A stretch of DNA of 64,000 bases, taken from contig NZ_FNJL01000021.1 in the NCBI RefSeq assembly GCF_900104515.1, positions 38,126 through 102,125 of the forward strand, in the 5' to 3' direction. A program made the position numbers and the translations under genes. The notes under the pieces were generated by a model. That model saw only the letters and a program-made list of their open reading frames with translations. It was not told the origin of the DNA and did not search any database. Shown piece after piece: positions 7,076 through 15,476 of this stretch; the first letter of the stretch is position 1, and each line of letters starts with the position of its first letter. Origin of the DNA: Paracidovorax cattleyae. GTDB taxonomy: Bacteria; Pseudomonadota; Gammaproteobacteria; Burkholderiales; Burkholderiaceae_C.

Positions 7076-8548
7076 ATGGCTATTTCCTCTCCTCCGGGCG
7101 CGGCCGGGCTGGCCGCGCTGGAACAGCGGCTGCAGCACGACCTGCTGACCCTCAACTGGCGCGCGAAGGCCTGGCTGCCGCAGCGCACGCACGCGGGCCG
7201 GCCGGTCATCGACGTGCTGGTCATCGGTGCCGGCCAGGCGGGGCTGGCGGCCAGCATGGCGCTCGCGCAGCAGGGCATCCATGCGGTGCTGCTGGACCGC
7301 GCGCCGGAGGACCACGAAGGGCCCTGGGCCACCACGGCGCGCATGGAAACGCTGCGCTCGCCCAAGGAATTGACCGGCCCGGCGCTGGGCGTGCCTTCGC
7401 TCACCTTCCGCGCGTGGTTCGAGGCCCAGTGGGGCGACGACGCCTGGGCCGTGCTCGACAAGATCCCGCGGATGCAGTGGATGGACTACCTGCGCTGGTA
7501 CCGCCGCGTCACCCGGGCCGACGTGCGCAACGGCCATGCCGTCACCGCCGTGCAGCCGCGCGGGGACGGGCTGGTCGAGGTGCAGGTGCGCACCGGGGCC
7601 GGTACCACTGCCTGGTTCGCACGCCGCGTGGTGCTGGCCACGGGCCGAGACGGCCTGGGCGGTCCGCAGATCCCGGCCTTCATGCAGGGGGTAGGCCGCA
7701 GCCGCTGGGCGCATTCGTCCGATGTGCTGGACTACGCCGCGCTGCGCGGCCTGCGCGTGGGCGTGGTGGGCGCCGGCTCGTCCGCCATGGACAGCGCCGC
7801 CACGGCGCTGGAATGCGGCGCCGCCAGCGTGGACCTGCTGGTGCGCCGCCCCGACCTGCCCCGCATCAACAAATCCAAGGGCTCGGGCGTGGCCGGCCTC
7901 ACGCACGGCCACCACGACCTGCCCGATGCCTGGAAATGGCGCATCCGCCACTACATCAACACCACGCAGGTGCCGCCGCCGCATGGCAGCACGCTGCGCG
8001 TCTCGCGCCACCCCAACGCCTTCTTCCACCTGGGCTGCCCGGTACAGGGCGTGCGGGATAACCCGGCCGCCGACGGCGCGCTGCATGTCGCCACGCCGCA
8101 CGGCAGCTTCGCCTTCGACTTCCTGATCGTTTCGACAGGCTTCGCCATCGACTGGGCGCAGAAGCCCGAGTTCGCGGCCATCGCACCCCACGTGCGCACC
8201 TGGGGCGCGCGCTACACGCCGCCGCCGGGCGACGAAGACCAGGAACTGGCCGATTCGCCCGACCTGGGCCCCGTGTTCGAGTTCCGAGAGAAGTTGCCCG
8301 GCGACTGCCCCGGGCTGGAGCGCGTGCACTGCTTCTGCTACCCCGCCGCGCTGTCGCACGGCACCGTCTCGGGCGACATCCCCGCCATCAGCGACGGCGC
8401 GCGCCGGCTGGCGACCGGCCTCGCCAGCCTGTTCTACCGCGAGGACGTGGACTACCACTTCGGCGTGCTGCAGGCCTATGCCGAGCCCGAACTGCTGGGC
8501 GACGAATGGACGCCCGCGGACACTGCCCGGCGCGTCCTGCCCGGCTGA
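7076..8548 (+). CDS. Flavin-dependent NAD(P)H monooxygenase-like oxidoreductase
   Basis: A 490-residue two-nucleotide-domain flavoprotein. The FAD-binding GxGxxG is in VLVIGAGQAGLAASMAL, and a second GxGxxx nucleotide motif is in VGVVGAGSSAMDSAATAL, as in flavin-containing and Baeyer-Villiger-type monooxygenases. The ATG-like motif of the FAD fold is RRVVLATGRDGLGG. The usual FxGxxxHxxx fingerprint is replaced by a related SRWAHSSDV. The substrate is not evident. The next gene, a CMD/AhpD-like protein, follows 46 bp later and is probably cotranscribed, suggesting a detoxification or catabolic pair. Confidence 0.82.
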   Translation: MAISSPPGAAGLAALEQRLQHDLLTLNWRAKAWLPQRTHAGRPVIDVLVIGAGQAGLAASMALAQQGIHAVLLDRAPEDHEGPWATTARMETLRSPKELTGPALGVPSLTFRAWFEAQWGDDAWAVLDKIPRMQWMDYLRWYRRVTRADVRNGHAVTAVQPRGDGLVEVQVRTGAGTTAWFARRVVLATGRDGLGGPQIPAFMQGVGRSRWAHSSDVLDYAALRGLRVGVVGAGSSAMDSAATALECGAASVDLLVRRPDLPRINKSKGSGVAGLTHGHHDLPDAWKWRIRHYINTTQVPPPHGSTLRVSRHPNAFFHLGCPVQGVRDNPAADGALHVATPHGSFAFDFLIVSTGFAIDWAQKPEFAAIAPHVRTWGARYTPPPGDEDQELADSPDLGPVFEFREKLPGDCPGLERVHCFCYPAALSHGTVSGDIPAISDGARRLATGLASLFYREDVDYHFGVLQAYAEPELLGDEWTPADTARRVLPG

Positions 8549-8594
8549 CCGGCCGCCCCGCCCTCTCTTCCTGCCCCACCGCAACGGATTGCCC

Positions 8595-9791
8595 ATGACC
8601 GACACCGCCGCCACCACCACAGCCACCGCATCCCGCGACACCATCGACCACATCGCCGGCCTCGCCCCCGGCAGCGCGGCCCACGCCGTGCGCCACCAGC
8701 GCGACAAGGTCGCCACCGCCACGCAGGGCTGCGAGGACGCCCTCTTCGGCCCCGGCCTGCCCGGCGGCCTCACGCAGGCCGAGCGCCTGGCCGTGGCGCA
8801 CGACATCGCCCGCGTGAGCAGCCTGCCCGCGCTGGCGGCGCACTACCGCGCGGCCCTCCAGCCCCTGCATCCCCCGCCGGGCGTGCAGGCGCTCGTCGAT
8901 GCGCCCGAGGCCGCGATCGCGGACGCACGCCTGCAGGCCGTTGTGCACTTCGCGCGCACGCTCGCCACGCATCCCGCAGAAAGCGACCAGGCCGCCCTGC
9001 AGGCACTGCCCGCCGCGGGCCTCACGGTGCCGGACACGGTGCTGCTCGCGCAGTTGATCGGCTTCGTCACCTACCAGCTGCGCGTGGTGGCCGGCGTGGC
9101 CGCGCTGGCGCAGCTGGGCGAAGCCGGCGCCGCGCCGGCCGCTGCCGCAGCGCAGCCGGCGGACGCCGCCCCCTTCGTCCATCCCGCCAACCTGCCCGCG
9201 CCCGGCGAGCCGCTGCGCGTAAACGGCTACACCAGCGAAACGCTGGACTGGAAGGCCTGGCTGCCCGTGCTCGATCCCGCCGCGGCCACCCCCGAGCAGA
9301 ACGCGGTGCTCGACCTCAGCCATCCCAAGGCCCGCACGTCGGACTTCTACCTGCTGCTGGCGCACCAGCCCCGCGTGCTCTCCGAGCGCTCACAGGCCTT
9401 CAACGCCATCATGTATGCGCCCGGCGGCCTTGCACGGGCCGATCGCGAAGTCGCCAGCACCGTGGTCTCGCGCGTGAACGGCTGCGTGTACTGCGCCTCC
9501 GTCCACGCCCAGCGCTTCGAGCAACTGGCCAAGCGCAACGACGTGATGGCGCAGATCTTCCAGGAGCCCGACACCGCCGGCACCAACGCGCGCGAACGCG
9601 CCATCGTGCAGGCCAGCGCCGCGCTCACGCGCACGCCCGGCACGTTCGGCGCGCAGCATCTGCAGCCGCTGCGCGAGGCCGGCCTGTCCGACCTCGAGAT
9701 CCTGGACGCGCTGCACGCCGCCGCCCTGTTCGCCTGGGCCAACCGGCTGATGCTGAACCTCGGCGAAGCCGTCTTCCCGCAGGCCGGCTGA
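8595..9791 (+). CDS. CMD/AhpD-type alkylhydroperoxidase-like protein, double domain
   Basis: A 398-residue protein of the carboxymuconolactone decarboxylase/AhpD superfamily. The C-terminal half holds the redox motif VNGCVYCASVHAQRF (CxxC followed by His), typical of AhpD-like peroxidase relatives. The N-terminal half (about residues 60-190) looks like a second CMD-like helical domain without the CxxC, so this is a fused two-domain form. The start at 8595 is preferred because the upstream in-frame extension overlaps the previous gene. Pairing with a flavin oxidoreductase is consistent with reductive handling of peroxides or reactive intermediates, which is inference. Confidence 0.78.
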   Translation: MTDTAATTTATASRDTIDHIAGLAPGSAAHAVRHQRDKVATATQGCEDALFGPGLPGGLTQAERLAVAHDIARVSSLPALAAHYRAALQPLHPPPGVQALVDAPEAAIADARLQAVVHFARTLATHPAESDQAALQALPAAGLTVPDTVLLAQLIGFVTYQLRVVAGVAALAQLGEAGAAPAAAAAQPADAAPFVHPANLPAPGEPLRVNGYTSETLDWKAWLPVLDPAAATPEQNAVLDLSHPKARTSDFYLLLAHQPRVLSERSQAFNAIMYAPGGLARADREVASTVVSRVNGCVYCASVHAQRFEQLAKRNDVMAQIFQEPDTAGTNARERAIVQASAALTRTPGTFGAQHLQPLREAGLSDLEILDALHAAALFAWANRLMLNLGEAVFPQAG

Positions 9792-9847
9792 ACCCGCGGC
9801 CGCGCCGGGCGCTTTGCGCGGCGCGGTTTCGCTGCTACGATCCGCCC

Positions 9848-10045
9848 CGCAGGAGAGCGAACGGCCCAGCCCTGCTGGCGTTCCACCGAAGGCGCAAACT
9901 CCCATACACGCTCAGGTACCGTACTGCACACCATCGAATGCCGTCTGGAGAGCCGCCACAGCCTGTGGCGCACCGAAGGAGCAAGCCCTGCGCCGTGTTG
10001 GCCTCGGGGTGAATCTCTCAGGTACCAAGGACAGGGGGAGCGGCA
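9848..10045 (+). promoter_or_regulatory. Tandem glycine riboswitch
   Basis: Two consecutive glycine aptamers. The first spans about 9848-9926, with AGGAGAGCG, then CACCGAAGGCGCAAACTCCC and CTCAGGTACCGTAC. The second spans about 9941-10045, with CTGGAGAGCCGC, then CACCGAAGGAGCAAGCCC and CTCTCAGGTACCAAGGACAG. The GGAGAG / CCGAAGG / AGGTACC elements are the family consensus. It lies 86 bases before the DadA-type gene in the same direction. Glycine switches are usually ON switches, so glycine excess would raise the dehydrogenase. Confidence 0.93.
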
Positions 10046-10131
10046 GCCGGGCCACGCGCCTGCTGCACGCTATTGAATCCATAGCTGCCTGCACGCACGC
10101 GCCCGGCGCTTCACCCTCGAAAGGTTTGAAG

Positions 10132-11451
10132 ATGCGCGTGATCGTCCTCGGCGCCGGCTTGCTCGGCACCACCTCGGCCTATTTCCTCCAGCAACTCGGC
10201 CACGAAGTGACCGTGATCGACCGCCAGGCCACGCCCGGCGCGGAAACCAGTTTCGCCAACGGCGGACAGATCTCGGTGAGCCACGCCGAGCCGTGGGCCA
10301 ACCCGGGCGCCCCGCTCAAGCTGCTGCAATGGCTGGGCCGGGAGGACGCACCGCTGCTCTTCCGCCTGCGCGCCGACATGCGCCAGTGGCTCTGGGGCCT
10401 GCAGTTCCTGCGCGAATGCACGCCGGCGCGCACGCGCCACAACATCGAGCAGATCGTGCGCCTGGGCACCTACAGCCGCGAAACGCTGCAGCAGCTGCGC
10501 CGCGACACCGGCATCCAGTACGACCAGCGCACACAGGGCATCCTGCACTTCTACACCAGCCGCAAGGAATTCGACGGCGCGCTTGCACCGGCCGAGCAGA
10601 TGCGCCAGCTCGGCTGCGAGCGCCGCGTGGTGAGCGCCGACGAGGCCGTGCGCATCGAACCGGCCCTGGCCTCCATACGCTCCCGGCTGGCGGGCGCGAC
10701 CTACACCGACGCCGACGAATCCGGCGATGCCAACGCCTTCACGCGCGCGCTGGCGCAGCGGGCCGAACAGGCCGGCGTGCGGTTCCGCATGGGCTGCCAC
10801 ATCACCGCGCTGCGCACTACGTCCGGGGCCATCGACCACGTGGAGATCACCGACGAGGAAGGCCGCTTCGAGCGCGTGCGCGGCGATGCCTACGTGCTGG
10901 CCATGGGCTCGTTCAGCCCCCTGCTGACCGAGCCGCTGGGCCTGCGCCTGCCCATCTATCCGGCCAAGGGCTATTCGGTGACGCTGCCCGTGCGCGATGC
11001 CTCCGCCGCCCACGAGGTCAGCCTGACGGACGACGAATACAAGCTGGTCTTCTCGCGCTACACCCGCGCGGCCCGGGGCGGCCAGCCGGCGCGCGACGTG
11101 ATGCGCATCGCCGGCACCGCCGAACTCAACGGCTACGGCCGCGACCTCAACCCGGTGCGCTGCGAGGCCATCGTGAAGCGCGTGGAGCAGTTGTTCCCCG
11201 GCGCGGGCGACACGTCGCAGGCCCGGTTCTGGACGGGCCTGCGCCCGGCCACGCCGAGCAACGTGCCGCTCATCGGCCGCACGAAGCTGCCCAACCTGTT
11301 CCTCAACACCGGCCACGGCACGCTGGGCTGGACGCATGCCTGCGGCTCGGGCCGCGCCATCGCCAGCATCGTGAGCGGGCTCGTGCCCGAAGTGGATTTC
11401 GCCTTCGCGGGCATGCCGCGGGGCCGCGCCGCCGTGCCGGCGCTGGCCTGA
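10132..11451 (+). CDS. dadA: D-amino-acid dehydrogenase (DadA-type FAD oxidoreductase)
   Basis: A 439-residue FAD-dependent amine oxidoreductase. The dinucleotide motif at the start is MRVIVLGAGLLGTTSAYFLQQLGHEVTVIDR. DadA-like motifs follow: GAETSFANGGQISVSHAEPWANPGAP, TGLRPATPSNVPLIGRTKLPNLFLNTGHGTLGWTHACGSGRA. DadA enzymes oxidise D-amino acids to keto acids and feed electrons to the respiratory chain. The tandem glycine riboswitch upstream suggests that here glycine is a substrate or the relevant signal. The start at 10132 is the only one giving the N-terminal FAD motif; upstream in-frame sequence is riboswitch. It is convergent with the FIST gene. Confidence 0.9.
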   Translation: MRVIVLGAGLLGTTSAYFLQQLGHEVTVIDRQATPGAETSFANGGQISVSHAEPWANPGAPLKLLQWLGREDAPLLFRLRADMRQWLWGLQFLRECTPARTRHNIEQIVRLGTYSRETLQQLRRDTGIQYDQRTQGILHFYTSRKEFDGALAPAEQMRQLGCERRVVSADEAVRIEPALASIRSRLAGATYTDADESGDANAFTRALAQRAEQAGVRFRMGCHITALRTTSGAIDHVEITDEEGRFERVRGDAYVLAMGSFSPLLTEPLGLRLPIYPAKGYSVTLPVRDASAAHEVSLTDDEYKLVFSRYTRAARGGQPARDVMRIAGTAELNGYGRDLNPVRCEAIVKRVEQLFPGAGDTSQARFWTGLRPATPSNVPLIGRTKLPNLFLNTGHGTLGWTHACGSGRAIASIVSGLVPEVDFAFAGMPRGRAAVPALA

Positions 11452-11466
11452 GCACCCGGGCTCGGC

Positions 11467-12786
11467 TTACGTTTCGCCCGGCCCCGCGCAGGTGAATACG
11501 GTGAGCACGCCGGTGTAGCCGTAGAGCCGGTGGTGGGCGATCTCGCCGCCCGCGAAGAACCCCACCAGCGGCACGTCGCCCAGGGCGTGCCGCACGATCT
11601 GCATTTCGGCGCCGGGCCCGCCGAAATGCGGTCCGCCCCGGCCCGAACAGCTCACGTAGATGGCCCCCATGATCGTGCGCTCCGGCATGCCGTCGGTGGC
11701 ATTCGCCAGTGCCCGCATCAGCGCCGCGCGCTCGCCGGCGTGCGACGGCGGCGGGGTGGCCGCGGGCTCCTGCGGCTCCGGCGCCAACTCCTCGCGGATC
11801 TCCGCGCAGATGCGCATCAGGTCGGCGCGCGCCGCGGCCACGTTGCGCTGGCAGAACGCGAGGCGCATGCCCTCCTCCACCTTGTCGGCGAGGGCGATGC
11901 CATGCCGCATCGGATCGAGCCCCACGAGATGCCGCACGCGCACGTCCGTGCCGAAATGGCCTGTGCGCCCCATGGGCTGCGAGCCCTCGTCCACCAGGCC
12001 GGCCAGTGTCGCGCGCAGGGCGCGCAGCGCGGGCTGCGGATCGCCTTCCAGCGTGATGCCCAGCGTGCCCAGCAGCACATCCAGCGCGGGCTCGCCGTCG
12101 AGCGCGAGCACCACGTTGTCCTGCGCGCGCGTGATCTGCGCGAACGGGCCGACCGGCTGGCACCCCTGGGTCACGCGCGAAAGCATGCCCACGCCCCTGC
12201 CGAACGCCACGCCCGACAGCCCCCCGCCGAACACGCCCCGCGACGCGCCCTGGCCCGCGATGTTGCCGTTGCCGCCCACCGCGAACTGCACGCTGCGCCC
12301 GCGGCTCGCCGCGATGCCGCCGAACAGGTAGCCCGACTCGGTGCGGTCCGACATCTCCGCGATCAGCTCGGCGAGGTCCGGCGTCTCGCCGTCGGCGTGC
12401 ACCAATGCCGTGTGCGGCACGAAGCCGCCCGCGGAAGCACCTTCGCGCGACAGCGGCGCCACGCCCGAGAACACGCGGTACTGGTCCTGCGGCAGGTCCA
12501 GCAGCATCACCGACAGGGCCGGCTCGTCGAAATACTCGGCATTGTTCGCCGCCACGCCCACGCCCACCGTGCCGCTCCAGTCGGTCACTTCCGGCAGCCC
12601 GGCCGCAAGCACGTCGAGCAGGGCTTCCGCTTCATCCGCGTAGTGGTCCGTGATGTAGAGCACGCCCAGCGTGGGCGCGCTGGCGTAATGCGGCAGGGCC
12701 ATCTGCGCGCGCAGCTGCGCCAGCACCAGCGCGGCGGCCATGCGCCATTGCGGGTGGGTGGCATGGCCGTTGGGAAAGAGTTTCAT
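11467..12786 (-). CDS. FIST-domain sensory protein
   Basis: A 439-residue soluble protein with FIST N and FIST C sensory domains, a family thought to bind small ligands such as amino acids and often linked to signalling proteins. Recognisable pieces are LGVLYITDHYADEAEALLDVLAAGLP, WSGTVGVGVAANNAEYFDEPALSVMLLDLP, ESGYLFGGIAASRGRSVQFAVGGNG near the middle, and the C-terminal MGAIYVSCSGRGGPHFGGPGAEMQIVRHALGDVPLVGFFAGGEIAHHRLYGYTGVLTVF. It has no output domain. The 15-bp gap to the convergent dadA gene holds nothing else. Confidence 0.85.
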   Translation of the reverse strand: MKLFPNGHATHPQWRMAAALVLAQLRAQMALPHYASAPTLGVLYITDHYADEAEALLDVLAAGLPEVTDWSGTVGVGVAANNAEYFDEPALSVMLLDLPQDQYRVFSGVAPLSREGASAGGFVPHTALVHADGETPDLAELIAEMSDRTESGYLFGGIAASRGRSVQFAVGGNGNIAGQGASRGVFGGGLSGVAFGRGVGMLSRVTQGCQPVGPFAQITRAQDNVVLALDGEPALDVLLGTLGITLEGDPQPALRALRATLAGLVDEGSQPMGRTGHFGTDVRVRHLVGLDPMRHGIALADKVEEGMRLAFCQRNVAAARADLMRICAEIREELAPEPQEPAATPPPSHAGERAALMRALANATDGMPERTIMGAIYVSCSGRGGPHFGGPGAEMQIVRHALGDVPLVGFFAGGEIAHHRLYGYTGVLTVFTCAGPGET

Positions 12787-12834
12787 GGTCGGAAGAATCG
12801 GTGGTCCGCTGTCGCAGCCGAAGGCAGCGCCCCG

Positions 12835-13767
12835 TCAGGAACGGCCCTTCGGCCCGGGCTTGGGGCTGGCGGCGCGGCGGGCGCCTGCAGGCGGAGCGCC
12901 TGCCGGCGACTTTGCGGAAGGGGACCTGGCGGCGGCAGCGCGCGGCGCAGGAGCCGCCGCGGACGGCGGGCGCTTCGCGCTGCGGGCCGCGCCGCCGTCC
13001 CGGGCCTTGCCCGCCGGACGCGCGCCCCCGGTGCCGGCCTCCGCGGCCTGGCGCGCGGCGTCCTGCATGCCCTGCATGCCCTGCGTGGCGAACTGCGTCG
13101 CCATATCGGTGGCCGTCTTGAGGGCTTCCGCCGCCATGCCGCGCGTGGCGTCCATCGCAGGCATCTTCGAGACGTCGCTCATCGCATTGGCGGCGATCTG
13201 CTGGAACTGGCCCGTGAGCGCGGACCACCACTGCATCGGGTCCACCACGCCCGGCGCGGCGGCAGGCGGCGGTGCGCCGGCGTCGCCTTCGGCATCGCGG
13301 CCCGATGCCGCCGGAGCCTGCGCGGGGGGTTCCGAAACGGGCGGCGCGGGCTCGGCCGGTGCGGCACGGGGAGCGCGCGCGAAAGGATCGGGACGCGGCG
13401 CCGCCGGCCCGGACGCGGACGGCGAGACCTGTGGCGTGAACGCCTTCGCGATGTCGCCCATCGCCACGTTCATGCCCTGCAGCGTGGACAGCGTCATCTT
13501 CTGCACTTCCAGCGCCTGCACGGTCGCCGTGAGCGCGCGGGAGTTCTGGTCCAGCCAGAACTGCACCGCCTTCAGCTCGCTGATGCGCTTTTCCAGCTCT
13601 TCCACGCTGATCGTGGGGGCTACCCAACCCGAGAGCGGCGGCATCTGCGGCATGCCCGCCGCCGCGCCCTTGGCAAGGTTCTGCAGGAAATCGAAGCCCG
13701 GCACGAACCGGCCGAAGCCGAAGGGAGATGTGTCGCTGCTCGTGGAATGGCTGTCGTTGCTGCTCAT
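12835..13767 (-). CDS. phaM: PhaM-like polyhydroxyalkanoate granule regulatory protein
   Basis: A 310-residue protein. After a short polar leader comes the PhaM-type block VAPTISVEELEKRISELKAVQFWLDQNSRALTATVQALEVQKMTLSTLQGM. A Pro/Ala-rich linker and a basic tail (AKRPPSAAAPAPRAAAARSPSAKSPAG) follow, typical of histone-H1-like DNA contacts. PhaM proteins tether polyhydroxyalkanoate granules to the nucleoid and activate the synthase. The start at 13767 is the first ATG giving the polar leader. PhaC and other pha genes are not in the window. The neighbour is another basic-tailed DNA-binding protein. Confidence 0.8.
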   Translation of the reverse strand: MSSNDSHSTSSDTSPFGFGRFVPGFDFLQNLAKGAAAGMPQMPPLSGWVAPTISVEELEKRISELKAVQFWLDQNSRALTATVQALEVQKMTLSTLQGMNVAMGDIAKAFTPQVSPSASGPAAPRPDPFARAPRAAPAEPAPPVSEPPAQAPAASGRDAEGDAGAPPPAAAPGVVDPMQWWSALTGQFQQIAANAMSDVSKMPAMDATRGMAAEALKTATDMATQFATQGMQGMQDAARQAAEAGTGGARPAGKARDGGAARSAKRPPSAAAPAPRAAAARSPSAKSPAGAPPAGARRAASPKPGPKGRS

Positions 13768-14078
13768 GGCGTGGGCTCCTTCGGTGGGGCGGAACATACC
13801 GCTGCGTTGCGCCGGGGCACCGTTCCGTGCGGGCGCCCGTGGGTGGCAGCTTAACGCGATTGCGCCGCTCCACCAACGCGGCCAGCCCCTGCATCCACGC
13901 AACCATTACAGGCTTTTCGCAGGCCCCGCATGCGTGCCCGAAGGCCGCGCGGGCGAGGCCGCGCGCACCTTGCAGACCCAAAAGCGTGTGCAACCCGCGC
14001 CACAGGCGGGCAAACGCCATAGAATCCGCCGACCAGCCCGTCTGGAATCCTCAATACGTCAACACGAGAAAACCAACC
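13768..14078. promoter_or_regulatory. Divergent intergenic region phaM / HU-type gene
   Basis: 311 bp with no convincing gene. A TAGAAT box at 14020-14025 is a reasonable -10 for the HU-type gene; no clear -35 is seen. Part of the region (about 13930-13970) consists of GC-rich palindromic sequence without an assigned role. Confidence 0.35.
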
Positions 14079-14552
14079 ATGGCAACTGCAAAGAAAGCCG
14101 CATCCGCCCCGGCAAAGAAGGCGGCCGCTCCCGCGGTGAAGAAGGCCGCGGCACCGGCAAAGAAGGCTGCTCCCGCGAAGAAGGCTGCTGCCCCCAAGGC
14201 AGCACCCGCATCCGCGAAGGCCACGCCCGCAGCACTCAAGCCCCTGAAGGCCACGTTCACCAAGACCTCGCTGATCGCGCACCTGGCCGAGCAGGCCGGC
14301 GTGGAGCCGAAGGCCGCCAAGGCCGTGATGGCTGCGCTGGAAGCCACGATCCTGGGCTCGGTGCACAAGAAGGGCTCCGGCGAATTCACGCTGCCCGGCC
14401 TGATGAAGATCGGCCTGCAGCAAGTGCCCGCCAAGAAGAAGCGCTTCGGCAAGGACCCGTTCACGGGCCAGGAGCGCTGGTTCCCCGCCAAGCCCGCATC
14501 GGTCAAGATCAAGACCCGCGCGCTGAAGAAGCTCAAGGACGCCACGGTCTGA
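14079..14552 (+). CDS. HU/IHF-family histone-like protein with Lys-Ala-Pro tail
   Basis: A 157-residue nucleoid protein with two parts. The first 55 or so residues are an H1-like tail of AKKAA/PAKK repeats. Residues from about 60 form an HU/IHF-type DNA-bending domain (FTKTSLIAHLAEQAGVEPKAAKAVMAALEATILGSVHKKGSGEFTLPGLMKIG) ending in a DNA-arm region (KDPFTGQERWFPAKPASVKIKTRALKKLKDA). Tailed HU proteins occur in many Burkholderiales. A strong bidirectional terminator follows directly. Codon use is the same as in neighbouring core genes. Confidence 0.88.
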   Translation: MATAKKAASAPAKKAAAPAVKKAAAPAKKAAPAKKAAAPKAAPASAKATPAALKPLKATFTKTSLIAHLAEQAGVEPKAAKAVMAALEATILGSVHKKGSGEFTLPGLMKIGLQQVPAKKKRFGKDPFTGQERWFPAKPASVKIKTRALKKLKDATV

Positions 14553-14569
14553 GACCGGGCTCCCCGGGC

Positions 14570-14603
14570 ATGAAAAAAGCCGGCGCATGCCGGCTTTTTT
14601 CAT
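14570..14603. terminator. Strong bidirectional Rho-independent terminator
   Basis: A 34-base near-perfect palindrome: ATGAAAAAAGCCGGC, a GCAT centre, then GCCGGCTTTTTTCAT. The GC core is flanked by A6 and T6, so it can terminate both the HU-type gene from the left and the convergent tyrosine phosphatase gene from the right. Confidence 0.92.
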
Positions 14604-14619
14604 GGAGCCGCCGCCGCGC

Positions 14620-15372
14620 TCATCCGCCCGCCGGGCCCAGGTACATCTGCGCCAGCCGCGCCCGCTCCGCCGGGCCGACGCCCAGGCGCGCCGCCAGGTA
14701 AAGGTCGAGCCCGCCGTGGTCCTGGTCCACCGCGTCCAGCGCGGCATGCAGGAACGCCTCCTGCACGCGCCAGAGCACGTTCATCACCTCCGTCGGCGCA
14801 GTGCCCGTGAAATGGGCCGGCGGCTGGTAGAGGCTGTTGGTGAGCAGGTAGTCCTGCATCACCACGTCGCGCGGCACGCCGAGCGCGAGCAGGATCAGCG
14901 CCGCGGCGAACCCCGTCCGGTCCTTGCCCGCAGTGCAGTGGAAGACCAGCGGCGCGTCGCTCTGCAGCAGGTGCTCGAACAGCGCGGCGAACTGCGCGGC
15001 GTTGTCGGACACGAAGGCGCGGTAGGTGTCCTGCATCAGCGCGACGGCGATGGCGGGCGTGATCTGCCGGTTGGCCAGCGCCATGTCCTTGGCGCGCTGC
15101 ACCACGGTCGGCTCGATCGGCAGCGGGTGGTAGGCCACGCCGGGGAGGGCGTAGGCCAGCGCGGCGCTTTCCGCCTCGCCGCGGAAGTCGATCGCCCGCG
15201 CCAGCCCCAGCGGCGCCAGCGTCTCGGCATCCTGCGCGGTGAGCCAGGCCAGGTGGTCGGAGCGGAACAGGCGGCGCCAGCGCACCGGGCGCCCGTCCTG
15301 CCCGGCATAGCCGCCCAGGTCACGGAAATTGGTGGCGCCCGCCAGGGGCAGTGAACGCGAGAAAGAAGCCAT
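14620..15372 (-). CDS. Tyrosine-protein phosphatase (Y_phosphatase3 type)
   Basis: A 250-residue dual-specificity-like phosphatase. The catalytic P-loop is HCTAGKDRTG with nucleophile Cys146 and Arg152. The N-terminal family signature is GATNFRDLGGY, then LFRSDHLAWLT and AIDFRGEAES. These are the marks of the PtpA/MptpB-related group that acts on phosphotyrosine or phosphoinositides. There is no signal peptide, so it is cytosolic unless exported by another route. It starts about 100 bp downstream of the SDR gene and may be read through from the TPP-controlled operon. Confidence 0.86.
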   Translation of the reverse strand: MASFSRSLPLAGATNFRDLGGYAGQDGRPVRWRRLFRSDHLAWLTAQDAETLAPLGLARAIDFRGEAESAALAYALPGVAYHPLPIEPTVVQRAKDMALANRQITPAIAVALMQDTYRAFVSDNAAQFAALFEHLLQSDAPLVFHCTAGKDRTGFAAALILLALGVPRDVVMQDYLLTNSLYQPPAHFTGTAPTEVMNVLWRVQEAFLHAALDAVDQDHGGLDLYLAARLGVGPAERARLAQMYLGPAGG

Positions 15373-15476
15373 GCCGGCACTGTAGCGAAAGCGCCCGCGA
15401 CTTCAAATCACCTGGGCGTCCCGTGCGCATTCATACGCGGGTCACGCACGCCCCCGCACTGCCGCAGGCGTCGCCG

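Noticed and set aside
4967..8806. 1279-codon minus-strand frame across several genes
   Set aside because: It is antisense to four well-supported genes and codes no recognisable motif.
10066..10100. CTATTGAATCCATAGC-type palindrome after the glycine riboswitch
   Set aside because: Short and imperfect; it might be part of the expression platform or a common family repeat, but a single copy cannot decide.
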